Assembly (NCBI GenBank): GCA_003258735.1 | Contig: QHME01000007.1 | Coordinates: 1-64,000 of the forward strand | Length of the DNA: 64,000 nucleotides | Direction of reading: 5' to 3' | Source of the DNA: Candidatus Melainabacteria bacterium | GTDB taxonomy: Bacteria > Cyanobacteriota > Vampirovibrionia > Gastranaerophilales > Gastranaerophilaceae | In this document: piece by piece, positions 9,032 to 16,690 of the stretch | How the letters are laid out: the number at the start of each line of letters is the position of its first letter | Position numbering within the stretch: the first letter of the stretch is position 1 | Notes under the pieces: model-generated | The model's input: the letters and a program-made list of their open reading frames with translations, nothing else | Told to the model about the DNA's origin: nothing | Database searches by the model: none | Program-made: the position numbers and the translations under genes

Positions 9032-10037
9032 TTTGTTTTACTCCTCCTCTATTCAACTCAACCCTTACACCTAAGATTGTCAAAACTTTAAACTTTCCAT
9101 CACAAGTGTTTTCTAGTGAAAAGATATTGTTCAAAAGATTTTTAACAAATAAGAATTTTAAAGTTCTATATCTTTTTAACTTTAGCAAGTCTGTAAAATA
9201 GTACTGTGATTCTACAAACTTCAATATTTCACAAATTTCAGATTTAACATTGTCATTGTTAAACTTCTTGTAAGCCCAATAACAACCTGCTAAAAAACGA
9301 CCAACAACTTTCAACTGGGATGATAAATTTTGTCTTTTGAAAATTTCTAACCCCATAAATTGTTTTAATGATTCAATATCTGATTTTATATAAGATTTTG
9401 AAGTCGCGGAATTTTCTCTTGTCAATCTATAAACATACAAGGGCTCTGTAGAATACGAAACATTTGGATTATTAAACTGACAAATAAAATTAAAAATAAC
9501 ATCTTCTGACGTTTTTAAATTCGGAATAAAATTTATTGAATTCCTAATTAAAAATTCTCGGTTATAAATTTTGTCCCAAATATTTATAGAAAAATCTGTA
9601 TAAGTTTGATTATTTTGTTTTTGTGCTTTTATAATATCCTTATTTATGCTAGATTTTACTAACTTTCCATCCACCAAGTCATAATGACCGAAGATGCAAA
9701 TGTCAGAATTATCATGTTCTATTGTATTTAATGCTTTTTCACAAGCATTATTAACCAAATAATCATCTGAATCTACAAACATTAGATATTGACCTGTCGC
9801 AACTTCAATTCCTGTATTTCTTGCTACAGATACCCCTTCATTTTGTTTATCTATGATTTTAATTCTTGAATCTTTATTTGCATATTCTTTTAAGATGCTT
9901 AATGAGTTATCGGTAGAGCCATCATTTACGCAGATAATTTCGATATCTTTTAATGTTTGGTTAATCAAACTTTCCAAACACTTTGAAAGATATTTTTCCA
10001 CGTTATATACAGGAACTATTATTGATACTTTTACCAA
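9024..10037 (-). CDS. Glycosyltransferase family 2, first gene of polysaccharide operon
   Basis: The 337-residue protein has a textbook GT2 start (VSIIVPVYNVEKYLSKCLES), 'CVNDGSTDNS' and 'FVDSDDY' DxD near residue 91. The start codon is TTG, not ATG: AGAGAGG lies six bases before it and no nearby ATG fits. The C-terminal 'FKVLTILGVRVELN' is a diverged version of the short hydrophobic tail seen on the other two transferases of the locus. It is the promoter-proximal gene of the minus-strand cluster, facing a gap of about 480 bases. Confidence 0.88.
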   Translation of the reverse strand: MVKVSIIVPVYNVEKYLSKCLESLINQTLKDIEIICVNDGSTDNSLSILKEYANKDSRIKIIDKQNEGVSVARNTGIEVATGQYLMFVDSDDYLVNNACEKALNTIEHDNSDICIFGHYDLVDGKLVKSSINKDIIKAQKQNNQTYTDFSINIWDKIYNREFLIRNSINFIPNLKTSEDVIFNFICQFNNPNVSYSTEPLYVYRLTRENSATSKSYIKSDIESLKQFMGLEIFKRQNLSSQLKVVGRFLAGCYWAYKKFNNDNVKSEICEILKFVESQYYFTDLLKLKRYRTLKFLFVKNLLNNIFSLENTCDGKFKVLTILGVRVELNRGGVKQNA

Positions 10038-10448
10038 CTAAAACCTCTCTTTGTCGCTTACAGTTAATCTTAAATACCCTCTGAAACTCCTTGAAACAAA
10101 ATTCAAGCTTTCATTTATGATAATCTCCTGAATATATTAATTAAATTAACCACATGGGCAATACTAAAACTCTCAAACATTTATAAAAAACCCTAATACA
10201 ATTAACTTTCAACAAGGATAGGTTAAACTAAAGTATTATCCGATATACTAATATTTTAATTACATAAGACTACAAGCAATTTAATTTTCGCTAAAGCTAA
10301 ACTATTGATTAGCTAAGAAAAGCTATTAGCCAAGATACAGGTATTCTAAAAACGCAATATCAACTGGGATTTCAGAGATTTATACAACTACGAATTATAT
10401 CGAAAATCTCAAAATAAATAAGCATAATTAAACAATTATTTCATAATG
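10038..10448. other. Intergenic gap between divergent units, no gene seen
   Basis: This AT-rich stretch separates the polysaccharide operon (leftward) from small hypothetical genes (rightward). No reading frame with a ribosome site was found on either strand. It must hold the operon promoter, but no -35/-10 pair with proper spacing stood out clearly. A TTGAAA and TATAAA pair on the minus strand near 10170-10210 is 21 bases apart, too wide to trust. Confidence 0.5.
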
Positions 10449-10480
10449 TAACAAGCATATCAACAAGGATATGCTTGTTA
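10449..10480. promoter_or_regulatory. Perfect 13-bp inverted repeat with following T-tract
   Basis: TAACAAGCATATC and its exact reverse complement flank the six-base loop AACAAG, and TATTTTTC follows. In plus orientation this is shaped like an intrinsic terminator or attenuator with a weak, AT-rich stem. It lies 36 bases before the start of the next plus-strand gene. There is no plus-strand gene upstream for it to terminate, so a leader attenuator or protein operator is more likely. Confidence 0.55.
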
Positions 10481-10516
10481 TATTTTTCTGCAATAATAAG
10501 AAAAAGGAGTATAACT

Positions 10517-10882
10517 ATGTCAATAAAAATTGGGAATAGAATCAGTTGTTCAAGCAGTTTATACGAAAACGTCGGAAACCTTTTCAACTCTAGAAATATG
10601 TCAGTGCTGGACAATTACGCAAAAGCAAAAAAACTATCAATCAAGTTTGCCAGCCTAGAATCAGACCTTTTTGATAATACAGTGATGACAGTATCTCGTC
10701 CTAATAGTGATGTTTCAAAAGAATATACGTTAAAATTAAGTGCCGAAACAAAAGAAGCTTACGTCAATTCAATGAAAAAAATTTACGAAACCGTAGCAGA
10801 GGCAAAAGTTTCATTGGCAAAAGCCGCAAATAAAAAGTTTGCAGAAATCGCAAAATATTATATTGAAGCTCAAAAAATGTAA
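10517..10882 (+). CDS. Hypothetical small cytoplasmic protein
   Basis: I do not recognise this 121-residue protein. The start at 10517 (MSIKIGNRIS) is chosen because AGGAG lies seven bases upstream; an in-frame ATG at 10475 sits inside the inverted repeat and lacks a ribosome site. There is no signal peptide or membrane helix. The C-terminal half (AETKEAYVNSMKKIYETVAEAKVSLAKAA, described in parts) is Lys/Ala/Glu-rich and looks helical, possibly a coiled coil. It is followed after 11 bases by a membrane-protein gene, so the pair is probably one transcript. Confidence 0.7.
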   Translation: MSIKIGNRISCSSSLYENVGNLFNSRNMSVLDNYAKAKKLSIKFASLESDLFDNTVMTVSRPNSDVSKEYTLKLSAETKEAYVNSMKKIYETVAEAKVSLAKAANKKFAEIAKYYIEAQKM

Positions 10883-10893
10883 GGGAAAAATCT

Positions 10894-11436
10894 ATGCAAA
10901 AAATATTCAATAAATCAAATAAAACAATTCTTTTAACAACAGCAATTTATATTGCATACACGATATTTATAGTTATTCCATTTTTAGAATATGCAGCACC
11001 GATAAACGAAGGAACAATGGATTGGAAGTTTAAATATACACCTTTTATTTTTGCCGGATTATTTTATCCGATTTTTTGGCTTTGGAGTTGGGTTGTTACC
11101 AAAAACATATTTAATGTCCGTTATTTGCGAACTTTAATTTATAACCTTGTTTATATAGTAGCATTTATATCAATACATATAGCTCTTTATTTAATCATAC
11201 ATCCGATGTTTCTAATTATAGCAATTGTTACCATTCCGATAGGAACTTTAATACTGATAGGGTTACTTATTACATCAATTATTTTTGATATAAAAGATTT
11301 TAAACAGAAAAAAGAACTATCAAACGAAAAAAGTTCAATTCAAAAAATCTCAACAATTATAATATGCTATATCACTCTACCCTTGATTTTTATACAGCTC
11401 ATCCTATATTCGTTTTTAACTTTACTCACTAAATAA
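10894..11436 (+). CDS. Hypothetical membrane protein, about five helices
   Basis: The 180-residue protein has hydrophobic spans near residues 10-28, 46-68, 78-96, 100-128 and 150-175, with a charged loop (DIKDFKQKKELSNEKS) before the last one. No catalytic motif is visible and the family is not recognised. AGGGAAAAATCT precedes the ATG. It follows the preceding small gene by 11 bases. Conserved Trp/Tyr residues near the second helix (FWLWSWV) are the only notable feature. Confidence 0.7.
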   Translation: MQKIFNKSNKTILLTTAIYIAYTIFIVIPFLEYAAPINEGTMDWKFKYTPFIFAGLFYPIFWLWSWVVTKNIFNVRYLRTLIYNLVYIVAFISIHIALYLIIHPMFLIIAIVTIPIGTLILIGLLITSIIFDIKDFKQKKELSNEKSSIQKISTIIICYITLPLIFIQLILYSFLTLLTK

Positions 11437-11486
11437 GCTAACATTTTTACTAGCGCAAAATTTATTTTTACAGACATTAATACCGT

Positions 11487-12206
11487 ATGATTAAATTAAC
11501 TCCACCTACAATTACACCTTTTTATCTCAATGAAAATCGAAAACTTTGTGATATCGTTGCGCATAGCAAACATCTGGGCAACTTAAAACTCGAAACAGAC
11601 CAATATTATGATGTTTCAGAACGATATGTTACAAAGTTAAAAGATGAGACAAACAATGTATTAGGATATGAAATTTTCTCATTTGAAAATTTTGACAATT
11701 CAATGTTTGGCTATTCTATTAGAGTCAATCCCGATCTCAGACAAAAAGGTTTACATTTAGGCGAACTTTTGCGCCTATCAAGCATTGTTGAAATGTTTGA
11801 AAATCAAGCCGAAAAATTAAAAATCTATTCAAAGGATACAGCAATTTATTTTCATTCAAAATACAAATTCCAACCAAGCATTGATAATTTTAAAGATAGA
11901 GATAAGGCGTTAGATTCCATTGTACAAAATCCTAAAAATGGAATGGAAGAAATTATTGATTCGGCAAAAAAACTTATTGAGAAAATCAAAAACTCAACAA
12001 CTCCGGAAGAACAACGTGCCGCAATTCCTCAAACTAATGAAATCGCAAAACAGTATATTGAACAGGTTTTAGCATCAAAAGAAGGCTACAAAACCCACCC
12101 ATTTGACTATGGAATGGGGATGGAACTAACCAAAGATTCCGTTCTCAAAAATAAAGACTTTTTCAATGCGTTATTTCAAAAACATGGGATTGATTATAAA
12201 GTATAA
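11487..12206 (+). CDS. GNAT-like acetyltransferase fold protein, uncertain
   Basis: The 239-residue soluble protein contains 'YSIRVNPDLRQKGLHLGELLRLSSI' (in parts) near residue 85, which resembles the GNAT acetyl-CoA loop (R/Q-x-x-G-x-G/A) preceded by a beta strand. It is followed by 'DTAIYFHSKYKFQP', the usual GNAT end (position where family members read 'FYeK.GF'). The C-terminal 90 residues are helical and unique. No ribosome site precedes the ATG at 11487. Substrate unknown; the call rests on two motifs only. Confidence 0.55.
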   Translation: MIKLTPPTITPFYLNENRKLCDIVAHSKHLGNLKLETDQYYDVSERYVTKLKDETNNVLGYEIFSFENFDNSMFGYSIRVNPDLRQKGLHLGELLRLSSIVEMFENQAEKLKIYSKDTAIYFHSKYKFQPSIDNFKDRDKALDSIVQNPKNGMEEIIDSAKKLIEKIKNSTTPEEQRAAIPQTNEIAKQYIEQVLASKEGYKTHPFDYGMGMELTKDSVLKNKDFFNALFQKHGIDYKV

Positions 12207-12216
12207 ATACTAAACC

Positions 12217-13020
12217 TCACAATATCAAATCACATATTTTATGTTTCAACCTTTGCAAAATATCTTTGGTTATACCTGTGGTATTTTCCTTGACTATTGC
12301 GCCAATTCGTTGAGGCAAAATCACTTCATCAAACTCCTCTGGCAAATTCAAAATTTCGCGCTGCTCGGAGGATAATCGTTTTATAATTTTCTTCACCAAA
12401 TTAATATTTTTATTTAATAAAGCATTTCGCGTTGTGTAATTAGAAGGAAAAATTTTAGGAGCTTTGTGAGTAGAATTATAGTTAAAAATATACTCTAACA
12501 CCAATGCAAAATTTGTTCTATCAACACCGTACTGGCAACCGAGATAAGCATTTCCGAGTTTAAAATTTTCTACCAAAGTCACAATTTGTTTGACAAAATT
12601 ATCTTGAACTTTGCCATTATTTTCATAATCAAAAATCAAATCTTTTCTTTCTCTCAAAACATGAGTGAAAGGTAGTGAAACATATTTAATACCGTTCTTT
12701 TGACATTTTTCTTGATAATTTTTATCAAACTCTCTTAAATCAATAACTATTTTTGTACCTAAATTTGAAATAAATTTAAAAAACGAATTATCACCAGTTG
12801 CCAAAGTTTCACCGGCAGTAATATCCTTATCAACAAAGCGGACAATATTTTTTAAGCCGAACAAATATTCAAACAATTTGTTACTATGAGGATTAAGTCT
12901 TTTAAAGGTATCAACACTCTTAAATGAAAGCTCTTTATTTATTGATGAAGTTGGTAAAATAGGGGGGGGTAAAGTTCTTTTATTGTAATTTGCATTAGAA
13001 ATATTGTTTATTTTCATCAT
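12217..13020 (-). CDS. Protein tyrosine/dual-specificity phosphatase-like protein
   Basis: The 267-residue protein carries 'YLGCQYGVDRTNFAL' with C162 and R168 in the C-X5-R(T) phosphatase P-loop, preceded by 'IVIDLREF' (residues 91-98), a segment typical of DSP-like phosphatases, and 'YVSLPFTH' in the place of the general-acid loop. The N-terminus (NNISNANYNKR...ELSFKS) has no classical signal peptide but carries a short Ser-Phe-Lys-Ser element resembling one in the kinase-like protein at 44436. A C8 homopolymer encodes Leu-Pro-Pro-Pro at codons 17-20. Good Shine-Dalgarno (AAGAAGGA) before the ATG. Ends in TGA. Confidence 0.6.
   Translation of the reverse strand: MMKINNISNANYNKRTLPPPILPTSSINKELSFKSVDTFKRLNPHSNKLFEYLFGLKNIVRFVDKDITAGETLATGDNSFFKFISNLGTKIVIDLREFDKNYQEKCQKNGIKYVSLPFTHVLRERKDLIFDYENNGKVQDNFVKQIVTLVENFKLGNAYLGCQYGVDRTNFALVLEYIFNYNSTHKAPKIFPSNYTTRNALLNKNINLVKKIIKRLSSEQREILNLPEEFDEVILPQRIGAIVKENTTGITKDILQRLKHKICDLIL
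12962..12969 (-). repeat. C8 (G8 on plus) homopolymer inside phosphatase-like gene
   Basis: An eight-base G run on the plus strand stands out in AT-rich sequence. It lies about 17 codons from the start of the phosphatase-like gene. Loss or gain of one base would shift the frame, which is the arrangement of contingency loci. Confidence 0.7.
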
Positions 13021-13310
13021 CGTATCCTTCTTAAATATCTGATAGGGGCATAAAAAATCGTTCTTTAAACGAATACATTCAAGAACTTAAAAATATAGTT
13101 TATTTTTTAACAGCAAAAATTTCTAAGTTCTTATAACTCAGACCAACAACAAATACCTTGCATAACTGTTAAAAATAAATTTTTCATATTCGTATTATAA
13201 ACTTAAATATTTTAAAATTGCAAGAGCGCAACAAAAATTTTATGGCATACCTAAACATATTTTAACAATTAAAATTCAGACATTTATTGCAAAGATAAAA
13301 TTTATTATGG

Positions 13311-13322
13311 TATAAATAAAAT
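13311..13322 (+). promoter_or_regulatory. Leaderless promoter -10 (TATAAA) for lipoprotein gene
   Basis: TATAAA at 13311-13316 is followed by six bases and then the ATG. TTGCAA about 18 bases upstream (around 13287-13292) is a fair -35. No Shine-Dalgarno is present. Confidence 0.55.
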
Positions 13323-13802
13323 ATGAAAGTAAATTATATAAAAACATTGATGATAGGAACAATCATTTCAGGTTTGACAAGCTGCCAAAAACCTTTATTA
13401 AAAAAGACAAGCCATCCACTACTAACATCAAAAACAATAGCTGTAGTTGATTCTTTTGCCAAGGAAGGTGAAAAATTTGTAAATAATCCTGAATATAAAT
13501 ATTTTGCAAAAGATACAATACCGCTCAATTTTTATATGAGTCCCTCAATGCTTGAAAGAAGATTAAACAATCACATAATTGCAGCAACTCCAAAAATAAA
13601 GATAGGAGAAAAATACGAAGAAAAGCTAAAGTTATGCGGAAAAGTTCTCTATAACGAAGTAGAAAAAGTCGACATAAAAGAACCTAAATATATAAATCAA
13701 AAAGCGATAATTGATAACTCAAATTTTTACAGTTATTCATGGATAGGCACAGCACATGTACCAGTAAAATATTACGGCAAACCAAATCCTGCATTGAAAT
13801 AA
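13323..13802 (+). CDS. Hypothetical lipoprotein
   Basis: The 159-residue protein has a short basic N-region, hydrophobic core and the lipobox-like 'GLTSC' with the cysteine at residue 21, so it should be lipidated and membrane-anchored after cleavage by signal peptidase II. The rest is basic with 'YSWIGTAHVPVKYYGKPNP' at the end, and no known domain is recognised. The gene starts right at the predicted transcription start and has no Shine-Dalgarno. No partner gene is obvious. Confidence 0.65.
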   Translation: MKVNYIKTLMIGTIISGLTSCQKPLLKKTSHPLLTSKTIAVVDSFAKEGEKFVNNPEYKYFAKDTIPLNFYMSPSMLERRLNNHIIAATPKIKIGEKYEEKLKLCGKVLYNEVEKVDIKEPKYINQKAIIDNSNFYSYSWIGTAHVPVKYYGKPNPALK

Positions 13803-13843
13803 TATGATTGAATGGAAATTTTAAAAATATAATCGTAAAAAAT

Positions 13844-13868
13844 GTCGACTTAGTAAAGCCGACCTACA
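13844..13868. repeat. Dispersed 25-base repeat, copy 1
   Basis: A 25-base unit beginning GTCGACTT and ending AAAGCCGACCTACA occurs here and again at 41442-41466 with two mismatches. The ends GTCG..CTT/AAAG.CGAC are partly self-complementary. Confidence 0.7.
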
Positions 13869-13905
13869 GAATTTTACAGATTTATCACTGTCACAAATTT
13901 TATTG

Positions 13906-13917
13906 TATACTTAAAGA
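13906..13917 (+). promoter_or_regulatory. Leaderless promoter -10 (TATACT) for membrane protein gene
   Basis: TATACT at 13906-13911 is followed by exactly six bases and the ATG at 13918. TTATCA at 13882-13887 could be the -35 (18-base spacer). No Shine-Dalgarno precedes the gene. Confidence 0.55.
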
Positions 13918-14715
13918 ATGAAAGATACGAAAAAACTTGGAATATTCAATTTTGGAGCAGCAATACTTGGAGTATTTTGGTCTTTTAAAAATAACTGTCA
14001 AAATGAATATTTTGTGACCCTTGCTCTATCCGTATTTGTTGTGCCGTTTTGCATACTTATTGCTGGCGTAATTCTAATATTTATTTTTGTACCTGCAGCA
14101 AACTTGGGAAGTCTAGCCATTGCTCTTTATTGGATACTTGGATGTGGACCAATGATATTTTTATTTGCACTGTCCGCATTTTCTATATTTGTAGGATTTA
14201 AAGCAAATAAATGGGTAATTAAACGAGCAAACCCCAATGAAGATTTTGAAAATATAATTGAGAGAAATAACAAATGGGATAAAATTGCAATAACAGTATT
14301 TTTAATTGGATTTTTTATTATTATATGTTCTACAACAATTCCATTGATTACATTTGACAAAAAGATGCACAGGACAGAGGAAGAAAACTGCCAAATTCTA
14401 ATAGAAACCTACCAAAAATTATATCAACAAAAAGGTGAAATTTTTGATAATGAGGATTTTGTACAGATTTTAAATTCAAATCCTGCTGTAACATCTCCAG
14501 CAAAAATAGAAGAAGTTTCACCAGTTATTTATTCTACAATAAATAATATTCCGACAGAGTTTAAATTAAGACAAATAGGCGAATGTGACATCAATCAACA
14601 AAATTGCTATGTTTACGTTAATAATTCAGCTTGCCAATTTTTCTTTGATAAAAACGGTAAAATAGAAATGTCTCAATTTACAAAAGAAAAATATAAAAAT
14701 ATTAAGTTTGAATAA
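13918..14715 (+). CDS. Hypothetical membrane protein of the FN(W/F)GA type
   Basis: The 265-residue protein has membrane spans near residues 38-62, 66-95 (with 'ILGCGPMIFLFALSAFSIF') and 122-142, then an extracytoplasmic or cytoplasmic soluble tail of about 120 residues. The start 'FNFGAAILGVFWSFKN' and the 'FKANKWVIKRA' segment after helix 3 match the order of 'FNWGAFWGTWIWGLLN' and 'FRGNEWAYEKN' in the protein at 50063, so the two are distant relatives (DUF2628-like layout). Function unknown. The tail contains cysteine pairs (CDINQQNC, NSAC). Confidence 0.6.
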   Translation: MKDTKKLGIFNFGAAILGVFWSFKNNCQNEYFVTLALSVFVVPFCILIAGVILIFIFVPAANLGSLAIALYWILGCGPMIFLFALSAFSIFVGFKANKWVIKRANPNEDFENIIERNNKWDKIAITVFLIGFFIIICSTTIPLITFDKKMHRTEEENCQILIETYQKLYQQKGEIFDNEDFVQILNSNPAVTSPAKIEEVSPVIYSTINNIPTEFKLRQIGECDINQQNCYVYVNNSACQFFFDKNGKIEMSQFTKEKYKNIKFE

Positions 14716-15082
14716 TATATATTTTTCAAATCACAAACCTTGTTGAGGATTACCACGTCTCTCCGTCATGGCAAATAACCTATTTGCGAGCAATTGTTCC
14801 TCGTAATGAGATGATTAAGTAGCTACATATTAGGATAGCATTGTTACAAATAAATTTTATAGACTCAACGCTTTGACCATTCGCCCTCTGCTCACTCCTC
14901 GCTTCAAACCAAGACTTATGGGATTCTGCTAGAATTGTTTGTGAGGATAGGAAATCCGAACAATTACAATTCTGTATGCAATATGGCTAACCCTGTTGTT
15001 TGCGAATGATTTTGAGCAAATAACAAGGGGTTGAATCACTCCCCTCTTGGCATTATAAAAAGTTTTAGAAAATAATTAATTT
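14716..15082. repeat. Gene-free gap with degenerate palindromic repeats
   Basis: 14746-14810 is a decayed copy of the GGATTGCCACG...CTCGCAATGAG repeat seen intact at 41682. Around 14935-14970 AGAATTGTT faces AACAATT, and around 14990-15033 AACCCTGTTGTTTGC faces GCAAATAACAAGGGGTT. These palindromes look like remnants of small non-autonomous elements. No credible gene is present. Confidence 0.55.
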
Positions 15083-15169
15083 CAGAGGGGATGGGATTCG
15101 AACCCACGGTGAGGTTTCCCTCACACAACCTTTCCAAGATTGCACCTTAAGCCACTCGGACACCCCTCT
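15083..15169 (-). tRNA. tRNA-Ser (anticodon GGA)
   Basis: On the minus strand the seven-base acceptor AGAGGGG pairs with CCCCTCT. The anticodon arm CAATC-TTGGAAA-GGTTG gives GGA (serine UCC/UCU). A long variable arm (TGAGGGAAACCTCA) marks a class II tRNA, and GGTTCGAATCC is the T arm. CCA is not encoded. It sits just downstream of the DUF2997 gene on the same strand. Confidence 0.95.
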
Positions 15170-15188
15170 ATATATTAAATTTGTTATG

Positions 15189-15392
15189 CTAATTATCCTT
15201 TAAATGTTGAGTTTCGTCAAGCTCTAAAACTTCTTGTTGATAATACTCTTCTGTCTTTTCAAGTTGATAAATTTTTGCATCAGCAAGTTTTTCCAAAACT
15301 TTAGCATAATCAGTACATTTTTTACCCTTCACGCCCTCTGTTTCCATTTGTATTGTTCCATCAGGAAATAGTCTTATTTTCATTTTTCCCAT
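15189..15392 (-). CDS. DUF2997 family protein
   Basis: The 67-residue protein (start ATG at 15392; the frame extends to a TTG at 15401) has the DUF2997 pattern 'KIRLFPDGTIQMETEGVKGKKCTDYAKVLEKL': a basic strand, PDGT, then E-GVKG-x-C and a helix. The sentence gives it in parts with C27 the single cysteine. From recall, DUF2997 proteins are encoded next to DUF1257 (Ycf35) in cyanobacteria, and here the DUF1257 gene ends 15 bases upstream. Function is unknown. The tail (EEYYQQEVLELDET) is acidic. Confidence 0.75.
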   Translation of the reverse strand: MGKMKIRLFPDGTIQMETEGVKGKKCTDYAKVLEKLADAKIYQLEKTEEYYQQEVLELDETQHLKDN

Positions 15393-15407
15393 ATTTATCA
15401 ACCATCC

Positions 15408-16670
15408 TTAAATATCAATTGTCAAAACTATTGAATTATCATCCATTACTGTTTCAGATTCAAGTCGCATATTCTCACTGTCCAAGCGTTCTTTTATCTT
15501 GTTATAAGTCATTTCTTGAATATTTAGCCCATACTCATCATTCAAATCATTTATCACGCTTTCGCATTCGGTTTTATTGGAAACTTGCGTAATATCAAGT
15601 GTATAACCATTTGAACCATCTTTTTTGTAATAGACCATTTCCATACCAAACATTTTACAAGAAACTTCATCTCCGCTTTCAGAAATTTCCTCTGCGCCAT
15701 GTTCATACAAAGTGTTTAACAATGTACCCTTGTCTGTATAATTCGTAGTATAAGTATAAACAGTTGTAGAAATATCATTGATTAGGCGCAAATCTCGACC
15801 TGCTGCAATATTCAGTTTTCTAAAAATAATCTCCGCTTCTTTCGTAATTGCACTATTATTACTACCAGAAAATTCTGCCGTATAAAATCCGTTTTTTAAT
15901 ACCCAATTAAGAGTTGCATTGCTGTTCTTCAAAGGGGTTTGGCAATCAGCTTCATAAAACAGATAATTTGATTTCCTAAGAAGCGTTCTGAGTTCTTCAG
16001 GCTTAATATTTGTTTGGATTTTCAAATTTGTCAAACCGTAAGTAACATTCACACCTTCGGACTTACCACTCAAACCAATATTCATAATTTTGACTTTTTG
16101 CTCAACTTCAAGGGTGTAACTTGCTTCATATTCTGATTTAAAATATCTTACACTTTGTCCGTTCAAATTAGCTACAACACCATTATCTGCCGTTGTAAAA
16201 ATTTGAGTTGCACCTTCTTGCTTTAACGCAGAATAAATTTCACTCGGTTTGGTATAACTTGTATCATATTGATAATAAAAATACTCTTGAGAATCAATCA
16301 AACGCACATTTCGCGCCAAAATAGAATCTAAAGTTGTAAATAAACATTCACCCTCATTTTGCAGACCCTCGGCACCGATATTTCCAACCAAATTTGCGTA
16401 GACATATTTGCCACGAGTCTTCCACTGAACTCTCAACCCTGAATCAAAATAATAAGTATCTGCACTGACCTGTGAACAACTTACTTGCTCCATCGCAGGT
16501 TTCAATTCTTGATACTGAATATTTGTCAATACCTTTATCAACTTTAAATTTTTTGTAGCAACAGATTTATTTATCACAGTCTCATCTGCAGCGCGTTTGA
16601 GGGTTTCATTTTTAGCTTTTTCCGGTGCTATCAAAAAAGCCATCGGATAAGCCATCAGTGTAATCGACAT
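15408..16670 (-). CDS. Tandem DUF1257 (Ycf35-like) protein
   Basis: The 420-residue protein appears to hold two or more copies of the Ycf35 module, which is normally about 130 residues in one protein. Repeats are visible as 'QVSADTYYFDSGLRVQW ... RNVRLIDSQEYFYYQYDTSYTKPSEIYSALKQEGA' against 'FYEADCQTPL ... GRDLRLINDISTTVYTYTTNYTDKGTLLNTLYEHGA', and each is followed by a beta hairpin ending in YTLEV or YTLDI. The last 35 residues ('YNKIKERLDSENMRLES' then 'DNSIVLTI') match the Ycf35 C-terminus. No signal peptide or membrane span. It is expected to partner the Ycf46-type ATPase encoded 20 bases upstream. Chemistry unknown. Confidence 0.65.
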   Translation of the reverse strand: MSITLMAYPMAFLIAPEKAKNETLKRAADETVINKSVATKNLKLIKVLTNIQYQELKPAMEQVSCSQVSADTYYFDSGLRVQWKTRGKYVYANLVGNIGAEGLQNEGECLFTTLDSILARNVRLIDSQEYFYYQYDTSYTKPSEIYSALKQEGATQIFTTADNGVVANLNGQSVRYFKSEYEASYTLEVEQKVKIMNIGLSGKSEGVNVTYGLTNLKIQTNIKPEELRTLLRKSNYLFYEADCQTPLKNSNATLNWVLKNGFYTAEFSGSNNSAITKEAEIIFRKLNIAAGRDLRLINDISTTVYTYTTNYTDKGTLLNTLYEHGAEEISESGDEVSCKMFGMEMVYYKKDGSNGYTLDITQVSNKTECESVINDLNDEYGLNIQEMTYNKIKERLDSENMRLESETVMDDNSIVLTIDI

Positions 16671-16690
16671 GCTATTAACAAATCCTTTCT

